NCBI GenBank assembly: GCA_001969505.1
Contig: LSSK01000429.1
Location: 1-40,341 of the forward strand
Length of the DNA: 40,341 nt
Source of the DNA: Zancudomyces culisetae
Taxonomy: Eukaryota; Kickxellomycota; Harpellomycetes; Harpellales; Legeriomycetaceae
Reading direction: 5' to 3'
The position numbers and the translations under genes are program-made. A model generated the notes under the pieces. That model saw only the letters and a program-made list of their open reading frames with translations, made no database searches and was not told where the DNA came from. This document shows, piece after piece, positions 1 through 10,354 of this stretch (its first letter is position 1; each line of letters opens with the position of its first letter).

Positions 1-88
1 GAAATAAAAAACCCTCCCAGGTTGATTAAATCAAAACGGAATCAAGCTAACCAGGAAACAAAAACCGCATTCAGCAAATAAACCCAAA

Positions 89-589
89 ATGGCGTTGCCT
101 CGTGTATTCTTTGATGTTAAAACTAAGGGAAAGGAGCTGGGAAGGATAATAATGGAGCTGCGTACCGATGTAGCCCCAAAGACTGCAGAGAATTTCCGTG
201 CATTGTGTACTGGCGAGAAGGGATTTGGGTACAAAGGATCCAGTTTTCATAGAATTATCCCCCAGTTCATGATACAAGGGGGTGACTTTACAAATCACAA
301 TGGAACTGGCGGAAAGTCAATATATGGAAGCAAGTTTCCTGATGAAAACTTCAAGCTGACTCACACAGGCGAGGGGCTTTTGTCGATGGCTAATGCAGGC
401 CCAAACACAAATGGATCCCAGTTCTTTATAACCACAGTAAAGACACCATGGCTTGACGGAAGACATGTCGTTTTTGGCCGCGTTGTAGAAGGAATGAATG
501 TCGTAAAAGATATAGAAAACCTTGGATCTGAATCTGGTAGACCTCGCGAGCAGGTAACCATTAGTGATTCCGGGGAAATCAAACAATAG
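89..589 (+). CDS. CPR1: Cyclophilin A-type peptidyl-prolyl cis-trans isomerase
   Basis: Single-exon gene of 166 residues, the usual length of a single-domain cytosolic cyclophilin. It catalyses cis-trans isomerisation of Xaa-Pro bonds during protein folding and is the family bound by cyclosporin A. The motif [16 protein letters not shown] (residues 53-68) holds Arg55, Phe60, Met61 and Gln63; [11 protein letters not shown] holds Trp121 and His126. These fall at the same numbers as in human cyclophilin A, so the active site and drug pocket are intact. There is no signal peptide, extension or retention signal, so a cytosolic or nuclear location is inferred. The start (cccaaaATGg) has a good fungal context and gives the canonical N-terminus. 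Only 88 bases upstream lie in the window, so the promoter is not visible. Confidence 0.97.
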   Translation: MALPRVFFDVKTKGKELGRIIMELRTDVAPKTAENFRALCTGEKGFGYKGSSFHRIIPQFMIQGGDFTNHNGTGGKSIYGSKFPDENFKLTHTGEGLLSMANAGPNTNGSQFFITTVKTPWLDGRHVVFGRVVEGMNVVKDIENLGSESGRPREQVTISDSGEIKQ

Positions 590-683
590 GTCCTTTTTTT
601 GCTCTTTTACCATATTCGAACCAGTTTAATCATATACATGGTATATGTTTTTCTTTTGCACTCGTTATATTTGTTATTTTGCA

Positions 684-689
684 AATAAA
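684..689 (+). terminator. Possible poly(A) signal of the cyclophilin gene
   Basis: AATAAA lies 95 bases after the cyclophilin stop codon in T-rich DNA. The position is plausible for 3' end formation, but the motif is frequent by chance in AT-rich sequence. Confidence 0.35.
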
Positions 690-1316
690 GGCAGAGTTAA
701 AGCAAAACTAAATGCAGGGTTATGAGCAAGTGAATACGACCATTTTCCTGCTTTTCCAGGTGACGCTTTTTGGTGCGAGTTAAACTTTCTGGATTGCAAT
801 CGATATATAGCTACAAGAAAAGAATAACCCAGTAATTCTTCTTATGTCTACTCCTTAATCTTTGTTATAGATGTATCTTTAACCGTAGCAATAAGCTTGA
901 AGGTAGGAAAGGATGTTCCAGCAACTTTGTTGAAGTGGTGTGAATTTTTACTTTTTTTTGTTATTTTTTTGAAATGGCGTCAAAATTCGAAAATGTTACA
1001 ACCTAGATGCGATTCCAGATTATTCTTGCTAATCACAAACAAATTAAATTGAGAAATAAAGATTTCGGAGCCACCTTCAAAGATAAACCCTCAAACACAT
1101 GGTACATTTAATGTGAAAAAAATTGGTTTCCAGAATTTGAAACATCGAATCAATGGGCTTTTAATCCAAAATTGTTTATTAAGAAGCAAACGGCTCTTAT
1201 GGCCAGTCAAAAATATAAATAAAAACACATTGGAAACCAAGCGAAAATATATGTCTATCAAAACACCACATAGTATTTTCACAAAAAAAAGGTCAAAGCA
1301 TTAGTCGCTGGAAGAG

Positions 1317-1324
1317 TATAAATA
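1317..1324 (+). promoter_or_regulatory. TATA-like element upstream of the CoA ligase
   Basis: TATAAATA lies about 50 bases before the ATG of the CoA ligase. A second TATAAATA lies at 1214-1221. The same spacing recurs upstream of the GPI3 gene, which suggests short 5' leaders. This is inference from position only. Confidence 0.35.
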
Positions 1325-1367
1325 CAAGAAAAGCAGTATCAAGTAACAAACGAAAAAAAGACGGAGA

Positions 1368-3210
1368 ATGCATTCAAAGACACTTGCAGCAATATTTGAG
1401 AACCAAGGCTCAAGCCCTGCGATCATAACCACAGCAAGCTCTACTGAAGGACATGTAGAGCTGAGCTTTGAACAGGTGGCTGTAGCGACAAAGAGCTTTA
1501 TTGCGCAATCTAGAGCCATTCTAGGCTCGGAACTTTTGCCTGGAACAACCATTTCGTATATGTTGGAAAATGATCTCCCCTGTGTTGTAGCATTTCTGGG
1601 AGTGGCGCTCATGCGAGGCATATCGGCACCGCTCAATCCAGCCATGAAGCAAGCCGAGATAGAATTCTACTTGGAGGATGCACAGAGTAAAGTATTGCTG
1701 ATAAATAAAGCCAGTGCTCACAAAGAGCATGAAGGAATTAAAGCGGCAAAAAAGCTAAACGTTGATGTGTGGACAATTTTGTGGGATTCTGAGGCAAAAG
1801 GGATTGTATTAGCCCCACTAGATGGAGAAAACGCTATTGCTAGCAAAACCCCAAGCTCGTGTGAGATATCGTTTGAGTCTGTTCAGCCAGGTGACACTGC
1901 ATTGCTTTTACACACTTCTGGAACTACAGGAAGACCAAAGGGTAAGAGAACCACATCGTTTTAGTATTTTTTTCTCTTTTTTGACACGTAAACGTTATTA
2001 AATTATAACATCGAAAAGACAATGTATCAATAACTAATTTGCGCAAATACATAAAACAGCGGTGCCACTATCACATCAAAACCTTGTCAGGTCTATGCAT
2101 AACATCTCCAAGACGTACAACCTTACACCAAGTGATCGGACCTTCCTAGTAATGCCGCTATTTCATGTTCATGGCCTCATCGGGGCAATGTTATCCTCGC
2201 TTTATGTTGGTGGGTCTGTAGTTGTTCCACCAAGGTTTTCCGCATCTAAATTCTGGAATGAATATATAATGTCCAAATCCAATTGGTACTCTGCAGGTAA
2301 TTTATCTAGTCATTTTTAACTTTTGTATTGGCCAATTGGTTTTATATGAAATACCTATTAACCACAATATAACGTTGATTTTAATGAAACAAATTTAGTA
2401 CCCACAATACATCAGATTCTTCTTCTTCAACCGGTTCCTGAGAGTCTTCCAGTGATCAGGTTTATCAGGTCCTGCTCCGCATCGCTAGCTCCAAATATTT
2501 TGAAAAATCTTGAAGAAAAATTCAAGGCGCCAGTATTGGAAGCATATGCAATGACCGAAGCATCACACCAGATGTGTTCGAACCCACTTCCTCCTGCAAC
2601 ACACAAGCCAGGTAGTGTAGGAATTCCCCAAGGAGTCGAGTTGGCTATTTTAAATGATAAAGGCCAAAGAGTAGAGCTAGGAGAGGTTTGCGTTCGTGGG
2701 GAAAATGTTACCTCTGGATACCTAAACAACCCAGAAGCAAATCGTTCTAGCTTTACAAAAATATACAACAGTGATATGGCTGAGGAGGTTGATGACACCT
2801 CAAGTCAAAACTGTGGAAGACTATGGTTTCGTACCGGAGATCAGGGTCGCGTTGATGCAGATGGGTACTTATTTTTGACAGGACGGATCAAAGAGCTGAT
2901 CAACAGAGGTGGTGAAAAGATATCGCCACTAGAAGTGGATGCTGTTTTGCTACAAATTCCTGAAGTTTCAGAGGCAGTTTGCTTTGCTGTTGATGATGAG
3001 ATGTATGGACAAGAAGTGAATGCAGCTGTGGTTTTAAAGGAGGGCCAGGTTTTAACAGAGGCTGATATTCAGGATTATGTTTCTAGATACCTTGCGAAAT
3101 TTAAGGTTCCCAAACGTGTTTTTATTACTAAGCATTTTCCAAAGACAGCTACTGGAAAGATCCAGCGTAGAGTGGTTTCTGACTATTTTACCAAAGGTTT
3201 ACAGGGTTAA
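1368..3210 (+). CDS. PCS60: PCS60/AAE3-type acyl (oxalyl) -CoA synthetase, three exons
   Basis: Exons 1368-1941, 2060-2296 and 2399-3210 join in frame to 540 residues. Introns are 118 and 102 nt with GTAAGA and GTAATT donors. This is an ANL-superfamily adenylate-forming enzyme that activates a carboxylate with ATP and then loads it on CoA. The P-loop HTSGTTGRPK is at residues 182-191 and ends at the first junction. The second junction restores the VPTIHQILLL segment typical of plant AAE3 and yeast Pcs60. AYAMTEASHQ is near 319-328, WFRTGDQG near 413-420, and the hinge GRIKELINRGGEKISP near 432-447. The catalytic lysine is in PKTATGKIQRR (about Lys524). AAE3 and Pcs60 are known oxalyl-CoA synthetases; specificity here is inferred. 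The protein ends in GLQG, so it lacks the peroxisomal SKL signal of yeast Pcs60. No mitochondrial presequence is evident, so it may be cytosolic. Confidence 0.93.
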
Positions 3211-3608
3211 AAAGATGTTTTTTAGACGAGGGCATTTAGATATTGAAAGAAAATATGTGGCCCGCTCCTTGCTCATATATTATCTTTACGACTACAGACA
3301 CGATACTGTTAGTTAACAATCCATTTACTTTCCATTTTTCCATACAGCGTTATTAAAAAATATCAATATAATGTTTTGTTACAAGTAATCGCAATGGATT
3401 ATAGTTTTCAAACGATGTGCGCCTGAGAATGACGACCGCCGTTGGCTACCCCTCGGACGCATCTGGTTTGTACAAAACTAAAACTAAACCTAAAACTAAC
3501 ATTGAAAAATGAGGAAAAAGTATCATGATTTCACGTTTTTTGATCTGTTAAAACAATTAAAGCAAACAAGAAGTAATAATACATATAGCAAAATGCTCAT
3601 AAAAAATA
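3211..3608. other. Convergent intergenic region holding a GC-rich hairpin
   Basis: This interval separates the 3' ends of the CoA ligase (plus) and the membrane protein (minus), so no promoter is expected. Most is AT-rich. Bases 3419-3460 are GC-rich and form a nine-pair stem with one mismatch, described separately. Confidence 0.6.
3419..3460. ncRNA. Possible structured RNA: GC-rich stem-loop
   Basis: GCGCCTGAG (3419-3427) can pair with CTCGGACGC (3452-3460): eight pairs, one of them G-T, and one C-A mismatch. The 24-base loop contains a smaller GCC/GGC stem. It is a GC island in AT-rich DNA between two convergent genes. I could not match it to a tRNA (no B box), 5S RNA or a box C/D snoRNA, and the strand is undetermined. 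It could be an independent RNA gene or a 3' UTR structure. Confidence 0.3.
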
Positions 3609-4854
3609 CTAGGAGATACAAGCTCTAGGACTTTTATATAAGTTCTGTTTTTTATATTCGTCAATCAATCCTATAAATTGCTCGCCAAACCCACCGGGCT
3701 CGCTTCCTGGGTAGCCTGTCTTTATCATCATTTCATCAGGCTCATAGCAACCAATGTCTTCTGCTTGAACCCTACATATCAATGTGGCTAGATTCCATGA
3801 TGCTGAGATGCAAATACCAAACAGTAGCACAATAAATCCTGAGGATGCAATCCAAAACACAGTTTGTGAATAAATATTTCCCAAGCCAACCATTAGCAAG
3901 AATATCGCTACTGGTAACGCAAATGATAAATCTCTTCGGTGGTGAAAGTTGTTTACGCCTAGTGCAACAAAACACAATAAAGCCACATTTCCAGCAAAAA
4001 ATGTTGTGTCGTATCCGGTGGATTCTCTTGCTAGCGCTTCTCCATTGCGTGAGAATATAGACATATTCATCATCATTATAAATTCACATAGCTCAAGTCC
4101 AAACAATAGGGAAAATGGTGCATGACACATAACAAATGTCATTATAGATGTGTATGGAGAGTGTTTGTTCAATTTTAGATAGATTACACATAGATCCAGG
4201 ATGCAGAAAAACTTTATAATTGTTGACTCGATTACTCTATTAAACCCCTAATTTCCAGGAAAAACAGCGCGTCTTAGTATTATTATTATTATTATTATAT
4301 TATCATCATTAGCATATATGTATTTACCCATCTTCTAGCTACAATCTCGAATTATGACTTTTTGTTTAAGAACTTACCAAAATCAGGTAAAATATAATAT
4401 TTAGCACGACAAACTTTAGTGGGTATAGCTTCAAGCTACTTCTTATCAATCGAACATTTGTGTGAGGGATCAGAATGTATAATGAATACCCGATTAACCA
4501 CACATATGCAAGCAGGTTTATCCAGAAATAGGAAAACATAGGCGTAATAAATGTTATATGTGCTTCGTAAATGTCTGTAAGTGTTGATTTTGAAGAGCTA
4601 TTCCCAAATCGTATTCCAACATTCCCAAACATATTGTTGTCAGGAAGACCATCTTCATCAAAGCTTAAACTACCAGCGTACCACATACTACGATATGCAC
4701 CTGACTTGTCAATTTCTGGAAAAAGTGGGTAAAACATAAATACACCATAGAAAACGGATAGAGCACAAGTGACTATTATATTTAGTATGGCTAACAAAGT
4801 CTTGGTAGTTGTTGACATACCATTGTAGTTGATTATTGCATACATTCGTATCAT
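3609..4854 (-). CDS. Multi-pass membrane protein of unknown function, two exons
   Basis: Minus-strand exons 4854-4378 and 4247-3609 join in phase 0 across a 130-nt intron (donor GTAAGT, acceptor ATTAG) to about 371 residues. The intron contains an ATT trinucleotide tract. I count six or seven hydrophobic helices, starting with the segment LLAILNIIVTCALSVFYGVF and including FSYFWINLLAYVWLIGYSLY, TFVMCHAPFSLLFGLELCEF and DLSFALPVAIFLLMVGLGN. A long loop with Asn/Ser-rich sequence follows helix 1. A conserved-looking PFSLLFG segment and an HHRRDLSFAL segment recall, in layout only, TspO/DUF1774-like membrane proteins; this is weak inference. The start is uncertain: MIRMYAI at 4854 and a later Met (MSTTTKT) are both possible. 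An open hydrophobic stretch upstream (about 5095-4940) could be a 5' exon, but no good donor links it. Confidence 0.7.
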
Positions 4855-6300
4855 GGTATGTATGTCCTTTTTTTGACGTTTTCTCTTTTCTCTCCTCTCC
4901 TACTTTTTTCTTTGTTGGGTTTTCATGTATTGTTTTCTCTTTAGGTTCTAGATGCTCTATAAATGCAAATTCCAGAGTTAAGATAAAGCTAACATTGTAG
5001 AAATTTATAAACACAACCACTACTAAGGTGGGGGCAAGCTGGTAAAGCTTAACTGCAGTTGAGGCAACACTGAATGCACATAAATTTGTATACATTCTTT
5101 TTCAGCCATTACTACCACCTCTTTACGTGTAACAGAGGGTCGCAAAGAGTATTAGCGATAATGGTGTCTATTCCACCATTTCATTTATATTTATTGTATA
5201 TATACACACAAGGCCGCGAGTATCAGCTTGTCTGTTTGATACATGTTTAAAACAGTTGCAGGTATTTGCGAAAAACGTATTGAAAACTCTTATACCATAA
5301 ATAAAGAAAACAGCTACGAATGTAGTCATATAGTCCTTTTGGAATGTTTTACTTATATTTACACAACACTTAGATGTTTTTAAAGTTTTAGACAAGCCAG
5401 CTGCTATAGCTTACATGGTTTACCAAATACAATGTTGGTGGATATTTTAAACAAAGCCCACATTATAGTGATAGTTTCTTTTGTTTACTTTTCAGTTGAG
5501 TTCACCTTGTTTCTTTTTCTGTCTATTATTTGTAAAGGGGGCTGGGTAATGGTGTTAAAACAATCAACTGATAAGTGCAAAATTAGCCATCTTTCCTCTC
5601 AAGGTCTCCATTGTTTTCTGTTTTTTTTTTCGGCAAAAAGTGTGCTTTTGGACATGACTTGAATTAATTTTGTTTTTGAGGTAGGGGTAACTTGTTTCAG
5701 TTTGAACGTGATTGAAATCGGGAGGTTTTTTTTATTTACCAGAGGTGTGTTTTGGATGTGATAAGATGTGTATGGCAGCTTTTTTATTTCGCTTGTTTAC
5801 TAGCCTGCACTCAAAAAATTTTTTTTAAAGGCCAGGAAAAAAAAAAATTATAAAAAATATTGCTCTGTTTATGTTGTATTCAGATACCAGTGCTTATAGC
5901 TGGTACAGATTTTTAATTTCACCAATTTGGCAGTTATAATCGAATAGGATTTGGCTATTGAATTAAAAATCACAAGCAAAATTGAAAAATGAAAGAGGGA
6001 CATAGCTCAATAGCAAAAAAAAAAAAGTTACATGACTTTTATTTAATAAGAATAAATATTACTAAGAAAGTGGCCATACATTGGAAGACTAAATGGGTTC
6101 TTCGATATTGGGTGGAAAATTTATACAAACCAGAATATCAAATGTTAGATTTGCATATGAAAAATTGCAGAAAAATGCAATAAAAGGTACGTTGTTAACC
6201 TCTATTGATTATGGGTTGTTTTATTGGGTGAACTGGGATTGTGCATAAAGGAAAAAGGGAACATTAAAAATTACCACATAAACAACAACCTGCAGCTTTG
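4855..6300. other. Long AT-rich intergenic region
   Basis: No gene is supported. A minus-strand open stretch at 5095-4940 encodes a hydrophobic segment and might be an upstream exon of the membrane protein. Short plus-strand open frames at 5432-5662 and 5989-6183 show no domain, no codon bias and no splice logic. The right end is the promoter of the acyl-CoA dehydrogenase gene. Confidence 0.5.
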
Positions 6301-6308
6301 TATATAAA
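6301..6308 (+). promoter_or_regulatory. TATA box of the acyl-CoA dehydrogenase gene
   Basis: TATATAAA lies 96 bases before the ATG and is followed by a pyrimidine-rich stretch (ctttctccctcg) and an A-rich leader. This is the expected layout of a fungal core promoter. Confidence 0.6.
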
Positions 6309-6396
6309 GCTTTCTCCCTCGTGAAAAAATAGATAACAGCTTTTATTTATTCTATTCTTTACAAAAAGTGAAAACACCAGCGTTTTAAAAAAGAAA

Positions 6397-7647
6397 ATGA
6401 GCTTCGCATTGAGACCATCAGCATTAAGAGCTGCTGCAGGCAAAGCAGGAATCTCAAAGAGACTATTTACCGCGTCAGCACAGAGATCTGTTTCGTTCCA
6501 GTTGACAGAGGACCAAACTGCCTACAGAGATTTGGCAAGAAAGTTTTCGCGAGAGGTAATTGTTCCAGCTGCAGCAGCACATGACAAATCTGGCGAATAT
6601 CCAGTAGATATAATAAAACAAGCTTGGGAACTCGGCTTGATGAATAATCATATTCCCACAACCTATGGCGGAAATGGGCTGGGTGTGTTTGAGGCGTGTT
6701 TGATTTCCGAGGAGTTAGCATACGGTTGTACAGGCATTGCAACTGCTATGGAAGCGAATGGTCTCGCCGAAGCTCCACTTGTTCTGGCTGCCAACGATGC
6801 ACAAAAGAAAAAATATTTGGGAAGAATGACTGAAGAGCCGTTGATGGCTGCATACGCAGTTACAGAACCAGGAGCCGGAAGCGATGTTGCAGGTGCAAAG
6901 ACAACAGCTGTCAAGGAGGGGGACAAATGGGTAATCAACGGACAAAAAATGTGGATCACTAATGGAGGAAAAGCCAATTGGTACTTTGTGTTGGCCAAAA
7001 CAGATTCAAACGCACACACAGGAAAAGCTTTTACAGGCTTTATTGTCGATGCAGACACTCCAGGAATCATAGTAGGGCGCAAGGAGTGGAATATGGGACA
7101 AAGGTGCAGTGATACCAGGGGAATCACTTTTGAAAACGTGGTTGTACCCGACGAAAACAGGCTGGGTCAAGTCGGCCAAGGCTTCAAAATAGCTATGGGT
7201 GCTTTTGACATCACACGTCCTGGGGTTGCAGCTGGTGCTGTTGGCTTGGCACAGAGAGCTCTTGACGAAGCCACAAAGTACTCGTTGGAAAGAAAAACCA
7301 TGGGTGTACCAATCTTCAACCACCAGGCAATAGCGTTCATGTTGGCTGACATGGAGATTGGTGTGGAGGCCTCTCGATTGTTGATGTGGAAATCGGCTCA
7401 GCTCAAAGATATGGGACTGAGGAACAGCAAGTACGCAAGTATTGCAAAGGCTTTTTCTTCAGAAACTGCCAACAAGTGTGCGGCTGATGCGGTCCAAATA
7501 TTTGGCGGAAATGGCTTTAACTCTGAATATCCAGTTGAAAAACTAATGCGAGACGCAAAAATATATATGATTTATGAGGGAACAAGCCAGATCCAAAGAC
7601 TTGTCATAAGCAGAGCCATAGCTGATGAGTTTTTGGCCAAAAACTAG
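6397..7647 (+). CDS. ACADM: Mitochondrial medium-chain acyl-CoA dehydrogenase
   Basis: Intronless gene of 416 residues, the normal ACAD length. It is a flavoenzyme that makes the first alpha-beta double bond in mitochondrial fatty acid beta-oxidation and passes electrons to ETF. Residues 1-30 are rich in Arg, Ala and Ser with no acidic residue, a typical mitochondrial presequence. The FAD/substrate signature [12 protein letters not shown] is at 155-166, followed by [18 protein letters not shown] and [11 protein letters not shown]. The catalytic base is Glu394 in [10 protein letters not shown]. ACADs that prefer long or branched chains, such as isovaleryl-CoA dehydrogenase, hold this Glu elsewhere. 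Many segments ([24 protein letters not shown]) match animal ACADM closely, so the medium-chain assignment is good. Substrate range was not tested. Budding yeasts lack this mitochondrial enzyme. Confidence 0.95.
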   Translation: MSFALRPSALRAAAGKAGISKRLFTASAQRSVSFQLTEDQTAYRDLARKFSREVIVPAAAAHDKSGEYPVDIIKQAWELGLMNNHIPTTYGGNGLGVFEACLISEELAYGCTGIATAMEANGLAEAPLVLAANDAQKKKYLGRMTEEPLMAAYAVTEPGAGSDVAGAKTTAVKEGDKWVINGQKMWITNGGKANWYFVLAKTDSNAHTGKAFTGFIVDADTPGIIVGRKEWNMGQRCSDTRGITFENVVVPDENRLGQVGQGFKIAMGAFDITRPGVAAGAVGLAQRALDEATKYSLERKTMGVPIFNHQAIAFMLADMEIGVEASRLLMWKSAQLKDMGLRNSKYASIAKAFSSETANKCAADAVQIFGGNGFNSEYPVEKLMRDAKIYMIYEGTSQIQRLVISRAIADEFLAKN

Positions 7648-8183
7648 GTCCTTTCGAATTGAGAATATATTCCTGACTCGTTTATCAGAACATATATGCA
7701 TCGGTGTATATTCATGGGGTTGTTATAGCTAATCTAGTTGATTTATATATTATCTGCTATTATTAGTGTATCCAAGTTACTCATATGATATAGAATAAAT
7801 GATAAATCTTTCAGACCAAGGTTCAAGATCTGTTTTTCCTGATGTGCTAATATTTATTTGCCAAATCGAGTATAGTTAAATTAGAACATTTCAATGCGTG
7901 TTTGGAATGAACGCTAGCCCTTCACAACACAAAATTTATTTTGGGGGAAATGGTACTGTAGTGTTTTATGTTGTAACAAAATGTTTTATTTATGGGTGAG
8001 TGTATGTCTATGTGATTTAGTGACACAGCAACCGATAATAAATAATTTCAAGCAGCAACAGCAAAAAAAGTGCAGAAAAGAGTCAGGAATCTGCGTGTTT
8101 TAACCAAAAGATAAAAAGATAAAATCAAGCTTGTGCCGAATCAGGCTATTAGTATACAAAATGTGCCCAACACTGAAATAGCT
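7648..8183. other. Convergent intergenic region
   Basis: The 3' flanks of the acyl-CoA dehydrogenase (plus) and PKR1 (minus) meet here. AATAAA at 7794-7799 is a plausible poly(A) signal for the dehydrogenase. Nothing else is recognised. Confidence 0.6.
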
Positions 8184-8704
8184 CTAAATTCTTCTGCGGA
8201 TTTTGGATGAGGTGCTATTCTCGGTGGTAACAGATCTAGAGTCTTTGCTTTTTTCTTGGATATTTTCTTGTGGCGTGTCCGTTTCATGTTCGTTTTCTTT
8301 TAGGGATGAATTCTTTTGACTATCAACTGTTTTTCTCAGTTCATGCAGAAAGCTAAATTAGATAATGGTGGATTGTTAAAATGCTTTCAGTGATATATAC
8401 GAGTTCAAATAAGGCCAAGTATTGATATATTTAGGACTTACAACTTGACAGTGAGATAAAAGAGGATGGTTACCCCTATCAGACCAAGCACATGCAAGTT
8501 ACCCCCAGTCGCATATAGCAAAAACAACTGAACCGAAAACAAGGCCAAAAAGGTAATGTTTAGGCACAACAGCACGCTGCTGTTTATACCACCTAGAAGA
8601 ACTGAATTTATAATGTCATTCACAAATCCATCGCTCCCCGTAGAAAAGACGGGTCTCTCATTTTCCTTTGAGTTCAGCTGTTCAGAGATTTCTTCGTTCG
8701 ACAT
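8184..8704 (-). CDS. PKR1: PKR1-like V-ATPase assembly factor, two exons
   Basis: Minus-strand exons 8704-8442 and 8352-8184 join across an 89-nt intron (GTAAGT...TTTAG, phase 2) to 143 residues. Pkr1 is a small ER membrane protein needed for assembly of the V0 sector of the vacuolar H+-ATPase. The signature region runs from GFVNDIINSVLLGGINSSVL through NITFLALFSVQLFLLYATGG, then NLHVLGLIGVTILFYLTVKF and the helix end FLHELRK. Yeast Pkr1 has the same plan: a WES/F.PGTSP entry, two helices around YATNGNIHF, and a WFINEL end. The second exon supplies FLHELRK and a charged, Ser-rich tail ending in KIRRRI. The frame stays open upstream to 8845, but the family begins after MSNEEI, so 8704 was chosen. 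An AG just before this ATG could be the acceptor of a 5' UTR intron. Confidence 0.85.
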
Positions 8705-9083
8705 CTGAATAAGAAATGGATGAATAAAGAGTATAATTGAATAGAGAAATAGTGAAAGAAAATTAAAGATACTATCACTATGAAAATCGTTTAATGAGAG
8801 TTGTAGTTTTGTATGAAATTGAATATGGGAAGAGAGTGTGTACAAATTTTAGTAGAAGCTGCAGGATAAACCAATACCATTTGCGCAATTTTCTTTCAGA
8901 GTTCAAAGTAGCAAAGCTTATGTTTATTTATTTAATTTTTTTGCGCCAGCAGGTACATCGATTTTTGTCATGGTTTTAGTTTAAAAAATTTTTTTAGGGC
9001 TGATAATTACATTTCAAATATTTCGATTCTAAGTATCACTGCCAAGGAAAAGGCGAAAAACCACACTGCTAAATATAACGAAA
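8705..9083. promoter_or_regulatory. Divergent promoter region of PKR1 and eIF3j
   Basis: The start codons of PKR1 (minus) and eIF3j (plus) lie 379 bases apart with no gene between them, so both promoters should be here. No clear TATA box was found in either direction. Confidence 0.5.
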
Positions 9084-10145
9084 ATGGCGAACCAAGGTAA
9101 TGACCAACTCATAATTCTGGACAGTTAGGTTCCAGAGTTTCTTGTTTTACGGTATTTTTGTTAAAGATCACTTTTTTGTTGCAAAAATAAATCGCAAATA
9201 GGTGCAGCTACTTACAAGAAACGATGGAATGACGAGAGTGAGAGCGACAGTGACGTGAAGGTAAGATTTGATTAATATATTATTGGCGTTTTGGGGAGTG
9301 GAAGGGGAAGGGGAAGGGGGGGATATTCTTTACTCTGGTAGTTTTGAGAGAAATCAAGTAATACAGGCTGCGATTTAAATCAAAAAAATAACACCAACAT
9401 TGCTAAATGTAGGATAATTGGGACGATTCCGAAGAAGAACAAAGTGAAGAAGAGCAAAGTGAAGAAGAGGAAGAACAAAAAGAACCAGCCGCAACCAAAG
9501 GTTCTAGTGTAAATAAGGTATTTATTTTCTATATAAATTCGAAAATTATATACAATAGTATAAAGTATACTTGGGAAATGGGTGGAGCGAGAGAATCAGC
9601 AAAAAATAACATGATGAGTGGGAAACTAGGAGGCTGCACGGAAAATAATCAGAGATGAGGAATCAGAAGATGAAATGGAGCTTTTGTCAAAAAAGGAGCA
9701 GGAAAAGAGACAAGTCATACAAGCTGATATGCAAAATGCCGAAGAGTTGTTTTCAGGAATGACGATTAAGGATCAAGAGTTTCAAAAAGCAATCCAAATG
9801 AAGCCAAGATCATTGGATGAATTCAAGGAGTACAGAAAGGTGCTGATGGATAAAATCCGAATGAACTGTGGTGAGTCAAGGTATTATGGCGATTTTGTCA
9901 ACGATTTTGTTCGAGATTTATGTGAACCATTGAAGGATGTGGAGATAAACAAAATCAGCAGGGCGCTGACTGCGCTAGCAAATGAAAAGCAAAAGGCAGC
10001 AAAGGCAAGTGCAAAAGGTAAAGGGAAAAAGGGTGCTGCATCGTCCGCAGGTGTCAAAAAGGTCAATGTTGGAGCCCTACCAAAGGGAAAACTGGATATT
10101 ACTGACTATACAGACAAATACGACGACTTTGATGATTTTATGTAA
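9084..10145 (+). CDS. HCR1: Translation initiation factor eIF3 subunit j, four exons
   Basis: Exons 9084-9096, 9202-9260, 9413-9517 and 9630-10145 join in frame to 230 residues. Introns are 105, 152 and 112 nt with donors GTAATG, GTAAGA and GTATTT. eIF3j binds the 40S decoding centre and helps start-codon scanning and subunit recycling. The acidic N-terminus has the family motif RWNDES (residues 13-18) and VKDNWDDSEEE (residues 23-33), and this motif spans the junction of exons 2 and 3. The basic and helical core follows (KKEQEKRQVIQADMQNAEELF). A Lys/Gly/Ala-rich linker comes next, and the protein ends in the typical acidic YDDFDDFM. The first coding exon is only 13 nt. Intron 2 contains a G-rich tract. 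The neighbour PKR1 is divergent. Confidence 0.93.
9292..9322 (+). repeat. G-rich tract in eIF3j intron 2
   Basis: Runs of four, four, four and seven G residues are separated by AGTGGAA, AA and AA. The sequence fits an intramolecular G-quadruplex on the transcribed RNA, within intron 9261-9412. Any regulatory effect is inference. Confidence 0.5.
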
Positions 10146-10247
10146 CCTTTTTTATTTTGCACACACACAACATCTGATTCATCAAAATACTTTTTGTTTG
10201 GTTTTTGTGACAGCGTTTGTTTTTGGGCTTTTTTTTTAGTTTGGATC

Positions 10248-10253
10248 AATAAA
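10248..10253 (+). terminator. Possible poly(A) signal of eIF3j
   Basis: AATAAA lies about 100 bases after the eIF3j stop, after a T-rich stretch, in the 209-base gap to the convergent large gene. Confidence 0.4.
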
Positions 10254-10354
10254 TACAATCTACTTAAATCTATTTTGTAACATGAACAAAGACTCATATA
10301 TCTATAAAAAAAGAGAAGAGGATGTGTGAGGATTACTAGCCAAAATGAGAAATC

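Larger units (their letters stand above)
590..1367. other. Intergenic: cyclophilin 3' region and synthetase promoter
   Basis: No gene could be supported here. The interval carries the cyclophilin 3' flank and, at its right end, the promoter of the next gene. Stretches on the minus strand (about 662-810 and 845-950) are open in more than one frame and flank splice-like signals, but no join keeps a single frame. Confidence 0.5.

Noticed and set aside
600-630. GGTTCGAA words (also near 16345 and 19108) resembling a tRNA B box
   Set aside because: The following CC and the rest of the tRNA cloverleaf are absent; no tRNA gene could be built.
662-950. Minus-strand open stretches with splice-like ends, one containing GTSFPTFKLIATVKDTSITK
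   Set aside because: Two frames are open at once and no donor-acceptor pair keeps a single consistent frame.
5432-5662. 76-codon hydrophobic plus-strand frame
   Set aside because: The T-rich sequence gives Phe/Leu/Val by chance; no recognisable topology or homologue.
5989-6183. 64-codon plus-strand frame starting MKEGHSSIAKK
   Set aside because: Composition matches the AT-rich background; no family or upstream element.
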